Positions 22,640-33,969 are shown, counted from the first letter of the stretch. The stretch is 64,000 nt of DNA from Congeria kusceri (GCA_027627225.1 CM051030.1:19203415-19267414), one strand, 5' to 3'. The notes: a model not told the origin generated them from the sequence alone. Program-made: numbers and translations.

Positions 22640-24690
22640 TCCGGCGTTTGACCCTAGTCGTTTATCCCTGTGACTGCCAGAGTGTACTAGTATGTCTGCA
22701 CCTGTAATCATAGCAGAATTAACAGTACATGCAATTAACATACAGAGGCTATCCGCAGTCCTTAATCCCATAGACTGTCAGCGTGTTTGTCACGCACTGT
22801 TAATTAAGCACATCGATAACAGTCTTCAAGGTGGCCTTTTTGTTGAGGCGACGTTGGAATATTCGAGCGGCGAGTATTTAATGTGACGGCGATTTGAAGG
22901 AATATGAGCGAATATTTTAATGTAAAACAGTTAATTGATTATGTGATGTAGGACAATATATATAATAACGATTCGCTGCCTTTTTGATAATGTATCTTTA
23001 TTAACGGACACGCCTATACGAACAAATGTGTCGAAAGTACTCGCACTGACGTACTGTTATCCTCATGGAAACACGTGCTGTCAGTGCTGAAATGTCCGAA
23101 TAGCGATACTTTTTAGTTGTAGTGAATCAAACTGCGTCTAACTGGGTATTTCAATACTGGCTGTTCTTTCCAAAGCATTCATTGCCAGCATCCCAATACA
23201 ATTTAAAATGTGATGTGAAGTTGTTGTCCATACCAAATTAAACAACATTGGGCGTCCCGTAACGACAGATCTAAATAAAGTACACAATACTAGCGTTATA
23301 TTTTCTATATTTTTCGAGATAGGTAAATGCGACGCTCGAACAGAAGTCAGTATGTATGTGAATACGACCCTAATCCATATAACCGGTTTGGTATCTATAG
23401 GGCCTGGCCTAATATCGTCATTTCGGAATTGTCGTATCCCCTGTAAATTAGAATACAAAAATACCACACCAATCACCTATTTAATATTTATTTATCGGGA
23501 TATCCGGATATCCGTCCTCGAATAATCAGCTCGACATAATAACACAGCCTAACTTAATGTTGTTTGAAATAGTAATGGACCTTCAATAGGTGGATTGTGT
23601 TTTTAATGCATTTGCCACTATCTATCAAATATAACGCCGTCTTCAGTTAAGAGAAGATAAAGGAGCATAATATGCGCTCTTCTGTTTGGAATATAATGCA
23701 TCATTTCCACACAAAACACTCGTCAATGTTAACATAGTTCAATTGATAAAAACAGACACTAAAGGTATTATATTGTTTTAAACACACTTCAGGTGGTATG
23801 ATTCAGCATTGCAGCCACTGTATGATGAATTGCATGGGTTCTGTCCTTATTTAGAGTTTCGATATCCACGGATTCATAGAAGAAATAAATTATAACTATC
23901 AAACACTTCCGATATTGATCATAACTGAAGTGCATTTAACATAAGAGTGAACATATCTATCTATTAAGTTTTGTGAATAAATGTGCTTAAACTAAAATAT
24001 ATAATGCGCTATTCGGACAGATGTATTCGTATTATAAATTCGCATCGTCAATAATACGCATATTGGGCAAAAAAGAGTGAATCAACAATTGAACTCCTTG
24101 CAAAAAAAATTGCAGTTCGTGTTTCGTTTTTTGTGTTGATGTTTTGTTTGTCTTCGTGAACAAAATGAACTATGTATCTTGTGACAAGCTGCTAATTGTG
24201 TAGCCTAAGTTGTCGCGGCTACACACCTATGTTGAAAATTAACTTGAGTATGTTAGTGTCATTTAATTGAAATAACTTTGAGTCATATTATTTGTTTAAA
24301 TTAGTTCTCCTATTATACCAAGTAGACACATAAAAGTATATTCGTACATTTACCTTTATTATTATTATATGGAGATTAGATACCGATATTACTCAACGGA
24401 AATAAACACTATTTTCATCTAAACCAAACTTTTATTTACACACTAAGTACATAAATATTGTAAACATCATATGACACGTATGGTATTAAAACATTAGCGT
24501 GCATGTCAACCGATACATCTGATATGTGTATGTCTTAAATGCACTAGCGTTATGTGCAAAACCGCTCAACATATGTACTCACACACGATTTACTATAGGT
24601 CTCTCAGTACTGGCTGTAAGTACTGTTTTGCAAACAAATCCACCACAAAAAAGCGTTCATGTTGAGAAGTATTGTTCTTTTGATTCTCCT
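22640..24690. other. Spacer, no gene recognised
   Basis: The longest open stretch is 112 codons on the minus strand (23138-23476) with no motif, signal peptide or clear splice context. A short TATTTATCGGGATATCCGGATATCCG run near 23490 is a local palindrome. Nothing else is supportable. Confidence 0.4.
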
Positions 24691-24699
24691 CCTAACCGA

Positions 24700-24974
24700 C
24701 GTTCTGCATGTCCGCCGCGTCTTCCAATAGGTTTGTCTTTGGAACTGTGAATATCATCGAAGGACGAACTAAACCTTTACAATGTGAGGCATAGAGCAAT
24801 CCACCAGCTACCTTCAATTGGACATATCCAACAGAAAACGAGTCTGGTAAAGATTTGTTGCTTGATAATCCTGTTGCTTCGGGTAATGCGGTAGACTATG
24901 TGTGTCGTGCAGAGAACACACTTACTCCTACAGTGGGGAAACAAATGCACAGAAGTCAAGCAGCTCCTTACTAA
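24700..24974 (+). pseudogene. Immunoglobulin-like C2 domain exon, one in-frame stop
   Basis: In a single frame from 24747 the segment reads VNIIEG (strand A'/B), a Leu-x-Cys (Cys codon 24783-24785), SNPPATFNW (strand C Trp, 24819-24821), a D-strand Leu run, then GNAVDYVCRAENTLTP (F-strand Tyr-x-Cys, 24903-24905). Cys, Trp and Tyr-x-Cys at these spacings define an Ig C2/I-set fold. A TAG (24792-24794) just after the first Cys and a TAA at 24972 interrupt it. No clean donor follows. It is the first of a plus-strand series of Ig-type exons and looks decayed, although a sequencing or allelic difference at the TAG cannot be excluded. Confidence 0.6.
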
Positions 24975-25154
24975 GAGTGGACATTCTGTGTCAGTGCAAG
25001 CTACAATTTACTTAGAATTTAAATACATTTCATTCAAACAAGTCTGCCTGTGGTTTTAGTATAATTATACGAATTTCCTTCATTCTTGAATAGCAACTTG
25101 CAATTTAAACGATGATAAAATAAATGATTTATACGTTTGGGATTGTTACTTGTG

Positions 25155-25622
25155 GTTAGAAAACAGTAATTCCAATTCCCTAGGATCCCATTATAAAACG
25201 ACGAACATTTCCAAGCATTTTTAAAGCCTTTCCTTTATTTCAGATTGTGCAATCATGGTATGAATTTAAAAATGAATCTTTCTTTTTCCAAAAATTGCAA
25301 TAAAAAGATATGTCATGTTACTTCTAAAATGCATCTCGCCTGAATGCAGCTACCGGTAGAAAACAAGGCTCGACAGTCATATTTCGACAAAATCTCCACA
25401 ATACAATAAACACATCCCAAAAGTTCACCTTTCAAATTAACCTCCAATGAAATACACCAAAGTATTCCATAGACTCATTGGAAATAAGAAATAACCACAA
25501 TAGGCATGTCTGAGATTGCTAAATGGCTTTTATACCAGAAGAGAAGAGGAACTCTTTAGTAAAAGGCATTACTTTCAAATTGACTACGGAGGGATACACA
25601 ATGATTTACTGGTATTTAACCT
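25155..25622 (+). repeat. Unclassified dispersed repeat, plus copy
   Basis: Marked by CAGTAATTCCAATTCCCTAGG, CTTTATTTCAGATTGTGCAA, CCACAATAGGCATGTCTGAG, CCAGAAGAGAAGAGGAACTC and GGATACACAATGATTTACTGG. The same words occur on the minus strand at 32160-32440 inside the Harbinger element, with the middle 200 bp missing there. The type is unknown. Confidence 0.65.
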
Positions 25623-26400
25623 TGTTACTTGTCCAAGCAACTACGGTACTGTCTTCATTAGGATAAAACAATCTTATGTTGCAATATAAAGTACATTGTG
25701 TTGAAATGTATATATTTTGTCACTGAGCTATCATAAGTTATAAATATATAAGCAAATAACTGGCAAGATTTTTTACGCGGTTTTCTTAATCGATTTACGT
25801 ATTGTTATTGGTTTACATCTGTTATATCTAGTTTGAGACGTTTATTAACCATAGATATCGCGCTTCGTATGCGAAATTTGCTAAGTCATCCGAAATATAA
25901 CAACAAAAGACATGCTTCAAACCACAAGCTCAGACTGTGAGAATAAATCATATAACTATGAGGACTATATACGTGTTTGTGAATTTGACATAATGTAAAT
26001 GTACATTGCAATGCTATGTTGGTATATAAATATTCAGTTCAAACGCATACCGACATTTGCTTCGCGAAATGGGGATTGCAAAATTGCAGTTTGTGCTCTT
26101 CTTCATGCCACGTGTTATTATACCGCATTGTTGTGTTGTGTGGGTCAATAATGTAATGCATCGTTGTCATATCATTGTATTGTTTAGTAGTTAATATGCA
26201 TTACACGCATTCCGTTCTAAAAATCTACAATTTAGTTAATTATTATTATTGTTATTAACACGAGTAGTATACATATCGTATGCAAATATACCTGAACACC
26301 AGTTGATAATGTTATACACATAGTATGTATATATTAATGTTGCCAATTTAATTAAAACACAATTAAATGTATATCTTGTTTTATTTGACGGGTTAAAATG
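25623..26400. other. AT-rich spacer
   Basis: No exon or repeat unit recognised. The 64-codon minus-strand frame at 26236-26430 is low-complexity (ends in a run of Asn from TTA/ATT repeats). Confidence 0.4.
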
Positions 26401-26403
26401 TAC

Positions 26404-26478
26404 TATACGGATCCTCCCGACATCCCACATGAATTCTTCTACTACAAAGATGAAAGTACGAGGATCATCGTCAGCAAC
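26404..26478 (+). pseudogene. Fibronectin-III-like N-terminal segment with splice donor
   Basis: 25 codons read TDPPDIPHEFFYY....TRIIVSN and end exactly at AAC|GTAAGTG. The Pro-Pro-Asp-x-Pro opening and the Ile-x-Val-Ser strand are those of the first strands of a fibronectin type III domain, where a Trp normally follows. No acceptor is visible upstream, so the exon start is undefined. It may be part of the neighbouring Ig-type gene remains. Confidence 0.35.
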
Positions 26479-26545
26479 GTAAGTGTTGTTGATGAAGAAT
26501 CATTCTTTTTCTCAAGTGTACAGCTCTAAGTAACTCCAATCCTAC

Positions 26546-26730
26546 ATGTCCATAAGTTGGAATAGTCAGCCAGCCACGTCTGTAGGCATATACAACATAA
26601 GCAACATCAGCCGAGTCCCACCCAATGTACAGGCCAGATGTACAGCAAAGAACACCATGGTGATCAACTTCAATAGCACCTTGCCAGGGTCCAGTGAACC
26701 ACCATCAACATATCTGTCCTATGTAAATTG
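26546..26730 (+). pseudogene. Ig-like domain C-terminal half
   Basis: In one frame the segment gives ISWNSQPATS (strand C Trp, 26558-26560), VGIYNISNISR (E strand) and VQARCTAKNTM (F-strand Cys, 26639-26641), then a Ser/Pro-rich tail. This is the second half of an Ig domain. The matching B-strand Cys region is absent or in another frame, and a stop lies just upstream. Spacing and style match the exon at 24747-24971. Confidence 0.5.
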
Positions 26731-26900
26731 TTGTTCTTATCTGTCGAATATAGCTACTGAAATTCATTTTTTTCTGGATTTCCGTTGCAGTTAAGTAACA
26801 CTACACAAGTTACCATTCCATTATAAATTGTAGGTTGGCATCAAAATGTTAAGCAAGTTTATGATGCATATTTGATATTGATCAGCTATCTTTTTAAAAG

Positions 26901-27101
26901 ATGGAGCCCGAGTGACCACCATGGCCAACCGTCATGTTGTTCGTGGTGTTAAGTATGCTCAGCCTTGTTTGTATATCCCTGGTAGCCCGGCCCAGACGTC
27001 ATTCAGATGGACGTGTTCTACGACAACTATGAGTTGGACTGTGCACATTAAGGAGACCCAGGAGAGTTCCAACGTCAGGAGTAGCGATGACGCTGACTAA
27101 A
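26901..27101 (+). pseudogene. Ig-like exon, phase-1 acceptor, truncated by stop
   Basis: It begins after CTATCTTTTTAAAAG| with two bases completing a codon, so the acceptor is phase 1, usual for Ig-domain exons. The frame gives RVTTMANRHVVRGVKYAQPC (B-strand Cys), PGSPAQTSFRWT (strand C Trp), MSWTVHI and VRSSDDAD, the E/F turn (Asp-Asp-Ala-Asp) that precedes Tyr-x-Cys. A TAA follows at once, so the F strand and its Cys are lost. The remainder is decayed, and the tandem repeat at 27119 begins directly after. Confidence 0.55.
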
Positions 27102-27118
27102 CCTTTCAGCTGTCCACA

Positions 27119-27845
27119 TAACTAGGAATATTAAGCGGGGTATGTTGGTTTGAAAATATGTCGATCGGCCTGTCTGTCGGACGGTTAACCACTTAAGTTT
27201 CCGCTCTCTAAGATAATCATTTTTTATCTGATCTTCACTAAACTCATTGACAATGTTTGTGGGCATACTATCTAGGTCAAATTGGATAATTAGCCGAATC
27301 GCCCTAGAAATTGTGGAGTTATGGCCCATGAATGATCTTAAATTTGCCTTTCTGGCGGTTTCCGCTCTCTAAGTCCAACAGTTTTCATTCGATCCTTACC
27401 GAACTTCACGAAAATGTTTGTTACAATAATGTCGCGGCCAAGTTCGATAACCAGTCAAATCCGCCCAAGAATGGTGGAGTTATTGCCCTTAAATTATCTG
27501 CAATTGGCCTTTTTAGAGGTTCTGCTCTGTAAGTCCAACAAAGTTCATCCCATCTTTACCAAACGTCATGAACATGTTTGTAGAAATAGTATCTTGGCCA
27601 AGTTTAATAATCATCGACATCGCCTTAGAAATTATTTAGTTATAACCCTTGAATTATCTAAAATTGGCCTTTTAAGCCGTTTCAGTTCTCTGATTCCATC
27701 AGTTCATGACCGATCTTCGCCAAACTTGGTTAAAATGTGTGTGGGTGTATTATCTCGGTTAAGTTTGATAATTAACCAAATTGTCCAAATAACTACAGAA
27801 TTATGGCCCTTGATGATATCAAATTAGCCTTTTTAGCTATTTTAA
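27119..27845 (+). repeat. Tandem repeat array, about 160-170 bp unit
   Basis: Four to five imperfect units carry TTTCCGCTCTCTAAGTCCAAC, GATCTTCACCAAACTT, AATGTTTGTGGGCATA, TATCTTGGCCAAGTTTGATAA, and GGAGTTATGGCCCTTGAATTATC with AAATTGGCCTTTTTAG. TTCCGCTCTCTAAG recurs at 27197 and 27359. The 137-codon frame at 27414-27827 is repeat-derived. Confidence 0.75.
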
Positions 27846-28355
27846 CCTAGAGTGGGCATAACTGTTAACTTAGCAATGCAAACTTAGATCACTCAATGTG
27901 CATGCTCAAACCAAAGAATCAAACGCAGAAAATAATGCGTAAAAGGTAATTATGGCATTGCTAATTGAGTGCAAACACCTCAAATAAATTCCTTTAATAT
28001 GATTATTGGTAGTATGCATAGTCTAGTCATAAGTATTTATGGCAACACTATTTCCGAGTTTCGTTAGGCATTTGGTATTTAATTCATTCAAAGGGACGTT
28101 TGGCCGAGAAGGTTAATATTTATCCAGCTACGCCAAAAAGGTAATAACCAAAAGAAAGATCTAACAGCGCATTTGTTTTTTAGTAGTGTCTTCATGTTAT
28201 TTATCAAACATCATGTTCACACATCAGGGATGCATCTTTTTTTAATATATTGAGCCATTATTAAGTAATGTGTGGAATGTTTCTATTTTCCCATCGGAAT
28301 CACTAATTTAAAATATGTATGAACAATTTATGCTACTTCCCTGGTCCCGTCCGAG

Positions 28356-28583
28356 AATCTGGTGATGTCATTGACATGTATCCGGGTGTGAAGATTGTGA
28401 CAGTTAACGAGGGAGACATGCACTAATTACACTGAACGCTGAAGAGTAGCATGGGCTCAACAATAGCTGTTCAAAACAACGAGAGACTAGCAACTAAATT
28501 TGAAGATGCAGTAGTTTATACGTGTAGTGGGAGCAATGAATATGGTTCAGCAGTGGCAAAGAGCATTCCATATTTTGTAAACT
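28356..28583 (+). pseudogene. Ig-like exon, phase 1-1, two in-frame stops
   Basis: The block is 228 nt between a pyrimidine-rich acceptor (CTTCCCTGGTCCCGTCCGAG|) and a consensus donor (AACT|GTAAGTGG at 28584). Both ends are phase 1, the symmetric class typical of Ig-domain exons. The frame gives PGVKIVTVNEGD (strand A'/B), then after two stops (TAA, TGA near 28425-28435) NNERLATKFEDAVVYTCSGS (F-strand Tyr-x-Cys), then a GSAVAKSIPYFV G strand. Intact splice sites and frame suggest recent decay. Confidence 0.65.
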
Positions 28584-28639
28584 GTAAGTGGTTTTTTAGC
28601 TAATCAATGTTTGTTTCAAAATCTGTTGTTTTTAGTATA

Positions 28640-28925
28640 CTTAACAACGTGCTAAAAGGTGAGCCTTTATTGTCAGACGTTGATCATCGTTGTCATTCGT
28701 CGTTAAAAATTCTGTGTTTGATTATAAATTAACTAAAGGGACATAAAAATGTTCCTTAAATGGCTCCGTATACAATGCCTTCAAATAATATTGATCCGCT
28801 AAAAGCCTGGCTGAGGCTGGGCCATGATTTCCAACATGTCTGTATTGAAAATCTTTAAAATGTAATTGTAAGAACCCACTTGTTACTGGTTGGATTTTGT
28901 ATAACTTCACAGAAAGAATAATGTG
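28640..28925 (-). repeat. Diverged interspersed repeat fragment
   Basis: GGTGAGCCTTTATTGTCAGACG and ATCATCGTTGTCATTCGTCG recall the head of the repeat at 9304, and TGTATTGAAAATCTTTAAAATG is a recurring bivalve repeat phrase from memory. The minus-strand frame at 28722-28910 has no recognisable domain. Confidence 0.35.
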
Positions 28926-30685
28926 GTAACCCTCAATAAAAGTCTTGTGAATACAATAAATGTCTTAAGTTGATGCAACTGCAATGGTCAATTAGTGTGT
29001 TTCATATACGGCATTACATTACTGATGTAATAACATATCATATTTCTTGTTATTTTACAAGCCTACATGCAATAATAATACAAATGTGTTCAGAAAATAT
29101 GCTTAAACAATAATCTAAGTTTTTACACACATTACTAATACAACTTGAAGCAAAAAAATGGAGCAGAGGGCTTCTGCTCCATTGCGAGCCTGAGCGATGC
29201 AGCTCGTGATAAAAAGAATCAATTTGCTTTATATCGTAGCAGATAAAAACGGAATTATTAAAAAAACACACACACACGTTCGGATTCGTCAATCAAAAGA
29301 AGACATTTGTTTATAATTACCGTTACGAAAATTCAACAATATTGTCATTACAAAATGTGAATGTAAATGTGTATAAACTATGTGAATAGAAGAGGCTGTT
29401 CTTAGAATAGAAAGCCGGACTTGCAGCAGTTTGCTCTTTTCATTATTTCAAACACACGTTTTATCATTCGGAATAATGTTATTAGACATTTCCAAAATTT
29501 GCCAAAACCGATGATGAAAACTTAATCCGATAAACAGTATATACTCCTTGGGGTTGTCTCAAGCTTCTTGTCTAATTTGACGACGCAATACAACGTTTGT
29601 TTTTCTATAATGATAACAATCACGTTTTGATTGTTGAACTCTCTATGTATTCAATAATATCCATCCATCTAGTTGGGAGTTTCACATATATGCCCTCTGC
29701 ATACGTAAACATTCGGCCCTGCTTTGTTTTAAAAACATAAGTTTCTATCATATATTTCAATACGCAATATATAACAAGAGGTTACGTGTAATAAGCATGC
29801 AGTTTTCTTGGCCTTGTATGCGGAGCACGTGTGTGTCGTGCTTTTTGGTAAACACATGTTTATTTATATATTTGACTTTAAATTTGAAACAAATATTATA
29901 AAGTTAAGAAATTGGTATACAATATGTAACAACACACTTAATTTACATGTTTTGTTCATTTGCCTTTAACATTGTCTTGTAGTTTATTAACTTAAGAGTT
30001 TTAAATACACAATAAATTGTATACAACACTATTTTACCGTCGTTCATTTTATCCACACGATAACATGGAACGCCGTATTAAACGATATACAGTCTGTAAA
30101 CATGCGAACCGTTATACACATTATACACAGGTACATTAGATGATTTTAAAAGCAGACAAGTGCATCGTGTTAACATAAAACCACGATTCGATCTGTTTAC
30201 AATAAATGGTTGATACCCTCATTATCAATAAAAAATAAACCAACTGTATAATTTTGTGCGTATGTAAATCAAACAATACGATATGTAAGAATTGAAAGCG
30301 TAACCGCCATTTCATATGATTGAAGCGTTTGTTAACATTTGAACCGTGTTTTTTATAGGCAAAACAGTGAGTAAAATATAACTGGAATATGTATTTGTTT
30401 CAGTCCCTTTACACATTGTTATTTAAGAAAAAAACAGCATATAACAAGATAATATGACTACGCCTTAGACTTAGAAAAATAATGAAAGACGACTCCTGAA
30501 ATAATCTTTCTATCGGAATCGGATTCAAAATCAGCAATCGTTGGAAATGTCTGTTAAGCGACTTAAGCTTAATCCATCGATTTTTTAATGTGAATGATGA
30601 CTCCAACTCGGAATCAATGCGTATATATAATATATAACCTGTAGTTTTAGAGAACAATAGTAGTGCGCGGTAACTGTAGTTTAAA
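28926..30685. other. AT-rich spacer
   Basis: No exon, TIR pair or tandem unit could be supported. Minus-strand open stretches at 29050-29292 and 30409-30657 lack motifs and splice context. Confidence 0.4.
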
Positions 30686-30689
30686 CGTC

Positions 30690-30848
30690 TGTTTTTGTTC
30701 GTTTAAAGGGTATTTGTTTAAAGGGGTTTCCGGTACGACATCCATAACTCTGGATGACCTGCCTCTCTCACTATGTTATAAGGTCCGGTACGCGATAGCA
30801 ATGGATTACAACCTAGTAAATGGCGCCTACATTAAACTCTTATTGTAA
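30690..30848 (+). pseudogene. Possible fibronectin-III-like C-terminal segment
   Basis: The frame reads GTTSITLDDLPLSLCYKVRY then AIAMDYN and NGAY. The Leu-x-x-Leu...Tyr-x-Val-Arg-x-x-Ala order is that of the E-F strands of a fibronectin type III repeat. The frame closes at TAA (30846-30848) with no donor. It is in the same orientation as the Ig-type remnants. The match is short and could be chance. Confidence 0.25.
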
Positions 30849-31142
30849 ATAATGATTTACGGACCAATTCCAATTTATAATGTCTCATACAAGTCAAATG
30901 ATTTTACTGATCGTTTCACCTGAATGGTTTATTGTGTTTTGTTAAATGGTTTCAAATATAAACGGCACCATCCGTCCGGCAGGGAAATTTTGATGCATAG
31001 GCTATATGGTACTTTCGGATGACAACACGAACAGTTGTCAGTTTATTTATGTATTTATTTAAAATACAATTATTATAGAAATTACAAATACATTAAGGTT
31101 CTTATTTCTGTATTAGCTTTAAGACCAGGTTTTTGGTGTGCG

Positions 31143-31187
31143 TTTTTTTGTTGTTGTTGTTTTTTTTTTTTTTTTTTTTTTGGGGGG
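31143..31187. repeat. Poly-T tract with GTT interruptions and G run
   Basis: TTTTTTG, four GTT units, more than 20 T and then GGGGGG. It is a low-complexity tract, possibly an old poly-A tail of a minus-strand retroposon, although no body is recognisable next to it. Confidence 0.8.
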
Positions 31188-31366
31188 TGGTATATACAAA
31201 ATAAACACGGAATGTTTGCGTCTGCAATCATAAATGGACCTTCATTTGTACGCTTAGTTTAGAAATCGATAATATAATTATTCCAGATTCATCCGCAGGC
31301 ACGCTTTTACATGTAAATACTATATTTAATTCAATTAATGTTTACTATATCCGGCTTCTTCTATGA

Positions 31367-31443
31367 ACTCTCAGATAGAACAGTCGGCGAAGCACTCGCC
31401 TTGGTAATGAGAGGTCCTGAGTTCGAATCTCGGATCGCCCATT
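31367..31443 (+). tRNA. tRNA-like sequence (pseudo-tRNA or SINE head)
   Basis: The 3' half has a good T-arm/B box (GAGTTCGAATCTC, about 31419-31431) with TCCTGAG/CTCGGAT pairing, preceded by an anticodon-arm-like CACTCGCCTTGGTAATGAG. The 5' acceptor strand that should pair with GGATCGCCC is missing, and the A box (around AGATAGAACAGTCGGCG) is poor. It is most likely a tRNA pseudogene or the head of a decayed SINE. It lies 180 bp outside the Harbinger end. Confidence 0.4.
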
Positions 31444-31789
31444 TTTGTCAAGAATTAGAATTTTATTGTTTGACAATATACAGTAAGACAAACAAACATA
31501 ACACATGCATCTCTAAACACATGCAACGGTCCCTAAATATACCTAGCCTTCCTTAATCCAACTGATAGCAGAAATAGTTTCATGTGCCTTACGCACTGAT
31601 TTTAAACGTGTGGCCAGGGACCAGGGGGGGCGTTTTATTAACAGATCTTAGGGCGGTCGTACGTAAGATTATGTCGTACGTTAGTCGTAACAACGGTGGA
31701 CCGTTTTATCAACTCAATCGCAGCTACGACGGCGTAAGATTTTTGTCCAACGCTAAGACTGGGTAAGACCACTCTTAGCGTTCGTAAAT

Positions 31790-31996
31790 ATGGCGGCCAT
31801 CGGCGCGTTCGTGATAGCTCGGCCGAGGGAACCGAGGCTTTTTCGCGAAAGAAAGGGGTTCCACGACTTCAGAGACGCGGAAATATTGAGCCGCTATCGT
31901 CTCGAGAGACCAACTATACTTCAGCTAGTAGAATTCCTAAAGGATGATCATACTAAGCCAACGAGAAGGTCATTTTCCATACTTGTTCTCTCTCAT
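31790..31996 (+). pseudogene. Harbinger (HARBI1-like) transposase exon 1
   Basis: From an ATG in a good context the frame reads MAAIGAFVIARPREPRLFRE, then DAEILSRYRLERPTILQLVE, then DDHTKPTRRSFSILVLS. The D-x-E-I-x-x-RYRL-R-x-TI-x-x-L-x-x and T-x-PT-RS blocks are the N-terminal region of HARBI1-type DDE transposases. The exon is 69 codons and phase 0. The expected CAG|GTA donor has become CAT|GCTAG, so the splice site is broken. Confidence 0.7.
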
Positions 31997-32159
31997 GCTA
32001 GATTATAGAAATACTAACATACCGATTGTATAACACATGAATTATTGTACCTAACAGTAATTTAGTTGTAAGATGTTTTTGATAACGCCAAACAAATTCG
32101 CTAGATAAACGCCGGTATTCAGAGGTGATAATCATAGTCTTCGAGCATTCACATTTAGG

Positions 32160-32440
32160 TTATATACCAGTAAATCATTGTGTATCCCTCCATGGTCCAT
32201 TCAAAAGTAGTGCCTATTTCTAAAGAGTTCCTCTTCTCTTCTGGCATAAAAGCCATTTAGGTATCTCAGACATGCCTTTTGTGGTTATTTCAATTATCCT
32301 ATTTGGGAGAAGACAGATTGATCTTTAAATTGATACCAGGCTTGCACAATCTGAAATAAAGAAAATGCTAGAAAACTGCTTTTAAACTTTGCCGTTTCAT
32401 AATGGGACCCTATGGGAATTGGATTTACTGGTTTCTGGCC
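32160..32440 (-). repeat. Unclassified dispersed repeat, minus copy nested in Harbinger
   Basis: Reverse-complement copy of 25155-25622 with an internal deletion. GGATACACAATGATTTACTGG, GAAGAGAAGAGGAACTC and TTTATTTCAGATTGTGCAA are conserved. It separates transposase exons 1 and 2, which shows the order of insertion. The minus-strand frame at 32294-32530 overlaps it and is not a gene I can name. Confidence 0.65.
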
Positions 32441-32973
32441 TTTAGATGTACTAAACCTACGTAAATCGACAATAGATATATAAGTATGACGGATTAATGC
32501 AGCCCTGAAAAGGATATCAATCTGTTTCATGTTTTACATTTGTCAAACACCGTGTCTGCTAATGTTGTTTTAAGTTTTCTCTTTTAATAAGAAAGTTGTT
32601 GTAGGATCTTAGTCTAATTTTCGGACCAGTTCATAGTTCGGACGTTCGGACTACTGCAATTGTTTCATGTACTTGATGTTTTCACATGCATTTGTACCGA
32701 AATGTTATAAATCGTCATTTTTAATATGTTATTTTTGTCATTTAAAGATATATCAGAAGATATATAACTTGATTGTCCTCAGTTTGATAATACAATGAAT
32801 TAGTGACATGAGTATATTAATTGTATCCTATTTCTTTTAACATACTGTACTTATGACTGGAAAATTGCTACTCGAGTTAGTACAAGTAATACTACACGTA
32901 GCACATCCCAGTCACAATATAGCCACATCGTTTGTGATGAAGTTAAGACCAATGATAAATCTGTAATGTTCAG

Positions 32974-33047
32974 GTGCTTGTGAGTCTGCGGTTCTTGGCA
33001 AAAGGTGATTTTCTGTCTGAAGTAGCTGATCTTCATGGAATAAACAG
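32974..33047 (+). pseudogene. Harbinger transposase exon 2
   Basis: A 74-nt exon bounded by TAATGTTCAG| and |GTAAACC. It starts in phase 0, encodes VLVSLRFLAKGDF then SEVADLHGIN, and ends in phase 2. This is the LLV-ALRFYATG-SF-VVGDL-GVS segment of HARBI1-type transposases. It is intact in itself and phase-compatible with exons 1 and 3. Confidence 0.7.
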
Positions 33048-33118
33048 GTAAACCTTACGTTTTTCCATCTTGCACTCTCATTTATTAATTGAACTGTTTT
33101 ATGTACAAATACATATAA

Positions 33119-33351
33119 GGCGTGTCGGTAACAGTTTAAAAACCGGGCTTAATGCATGTTGTCTGCACAGGCAAATCTGGGACGACACTTTCCGCCAACA
33201 GTGGATTTATGTTTAAAATATACTTTCTTGAAACAGCATATATCATAAAAGCGGAAAGTGTCGTCTTGCATCAGCTTGTGCGGACTGCACATGCTGATCT
33301 GGGACGACTCCTTAAGCACATGCATTAAGCCCGGTTTTCACGCGACACGCC
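33119..33351. mobile_element. Palindromic MITE (GGGCTTAATGCATG ends)
   Basis: Left end GGCGTGTCGGTAACAGTTT..CCGGGCTTAATGCATG and right end CATGCATTAAGCCCGGTTTTCACGCGACACGCC are inverted repeats of about 35 bp. Inside, GGGACGACACTTTCCGCC and GCGGAAAGTGTCGTC form a second inverted pair, with GCACAGGC-like words, so the whole 233 bp can fold. The flanks ACATATAA and ACATTTAT are a possible imperfect 8-bp target duplication. This is a very common bivalve repeat type from memory. It sits in the intron between transposase exons 2 and 3. Confidence 0.8.
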
Positions 33352-33903
33352 ACATTTATATTTAAAGAAAAAATGCACACAGTGACATCAACAAAACTTT
33401 TAAATCAATTAACATTTCAACCTATTATATATAGTTATACATGTCTTACACTCTGGGGTGTGGGAATACCAAAATTGTTGTGTCCATGTACAAGTTCATT
33501 TAAAAAATATGCTTGAGCGCAAGCGACAGTCACTTATTCAAACACAAATATAGATTTAAAGCCAGGCCTTCGTGTTATATTTTTATTAAACAATAAACAA
33601 AACACAATTTGCTATTCAAATGTATTGTATTAGTATAATGATAAATAACTTCCAACTGTTACATCATTTTCACAGCTCGAATTGAACTTTTCCATGAACA
33701 AGTAGAAAAGAAAAATTTAGTTGATTGACAGTAAAATTACCTGTGTCTGACAAGTCTGCGTAGGCTTTACACACTTCTGTTACAGTTGTTCTTTGTTGTA
33801 TTAAAGAACTCCTTTGTTATATCCGAAAAATAATTTGGCATTTAATAAAAACGTCGACACATCTCAATAATATAAATCTTATCAATATGTATCCTTTTTT
33901 AAG

Positions 33904-33969
33904 GTCCAGTGCATGCCGTATAGTTGCAGCATTTGTGAATGCTGTCAATTCACGGATGGATAATATTAG
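33904..33969 (+). pseudogene. Harbinger transposase exon 3
   Basis: A 66-nt exon bounded by CCTTTTTTAAG| and ATTAG|GTAGGC. It continues the phase-2 codon from exon 2 and encodes SSACRIVAAFVNAVNSRMDN, matching the S-x-S-V-x-V-x-N-A-L...N-x-I-x-FP helix region of HARBI1-type transposases. It ends in phase 2, compatible with exon 4. Confidence 0.65.

Noticed and set aside
23138..23476. 112-codon minus-strand ORF as a gene
   Set aside because: No motif, no splice context, composition as expected by chance.
27414..27827. 137-codon plus-strand ORF
   Set aside because: Entirely within the 160-170 bp tandem repeat array.
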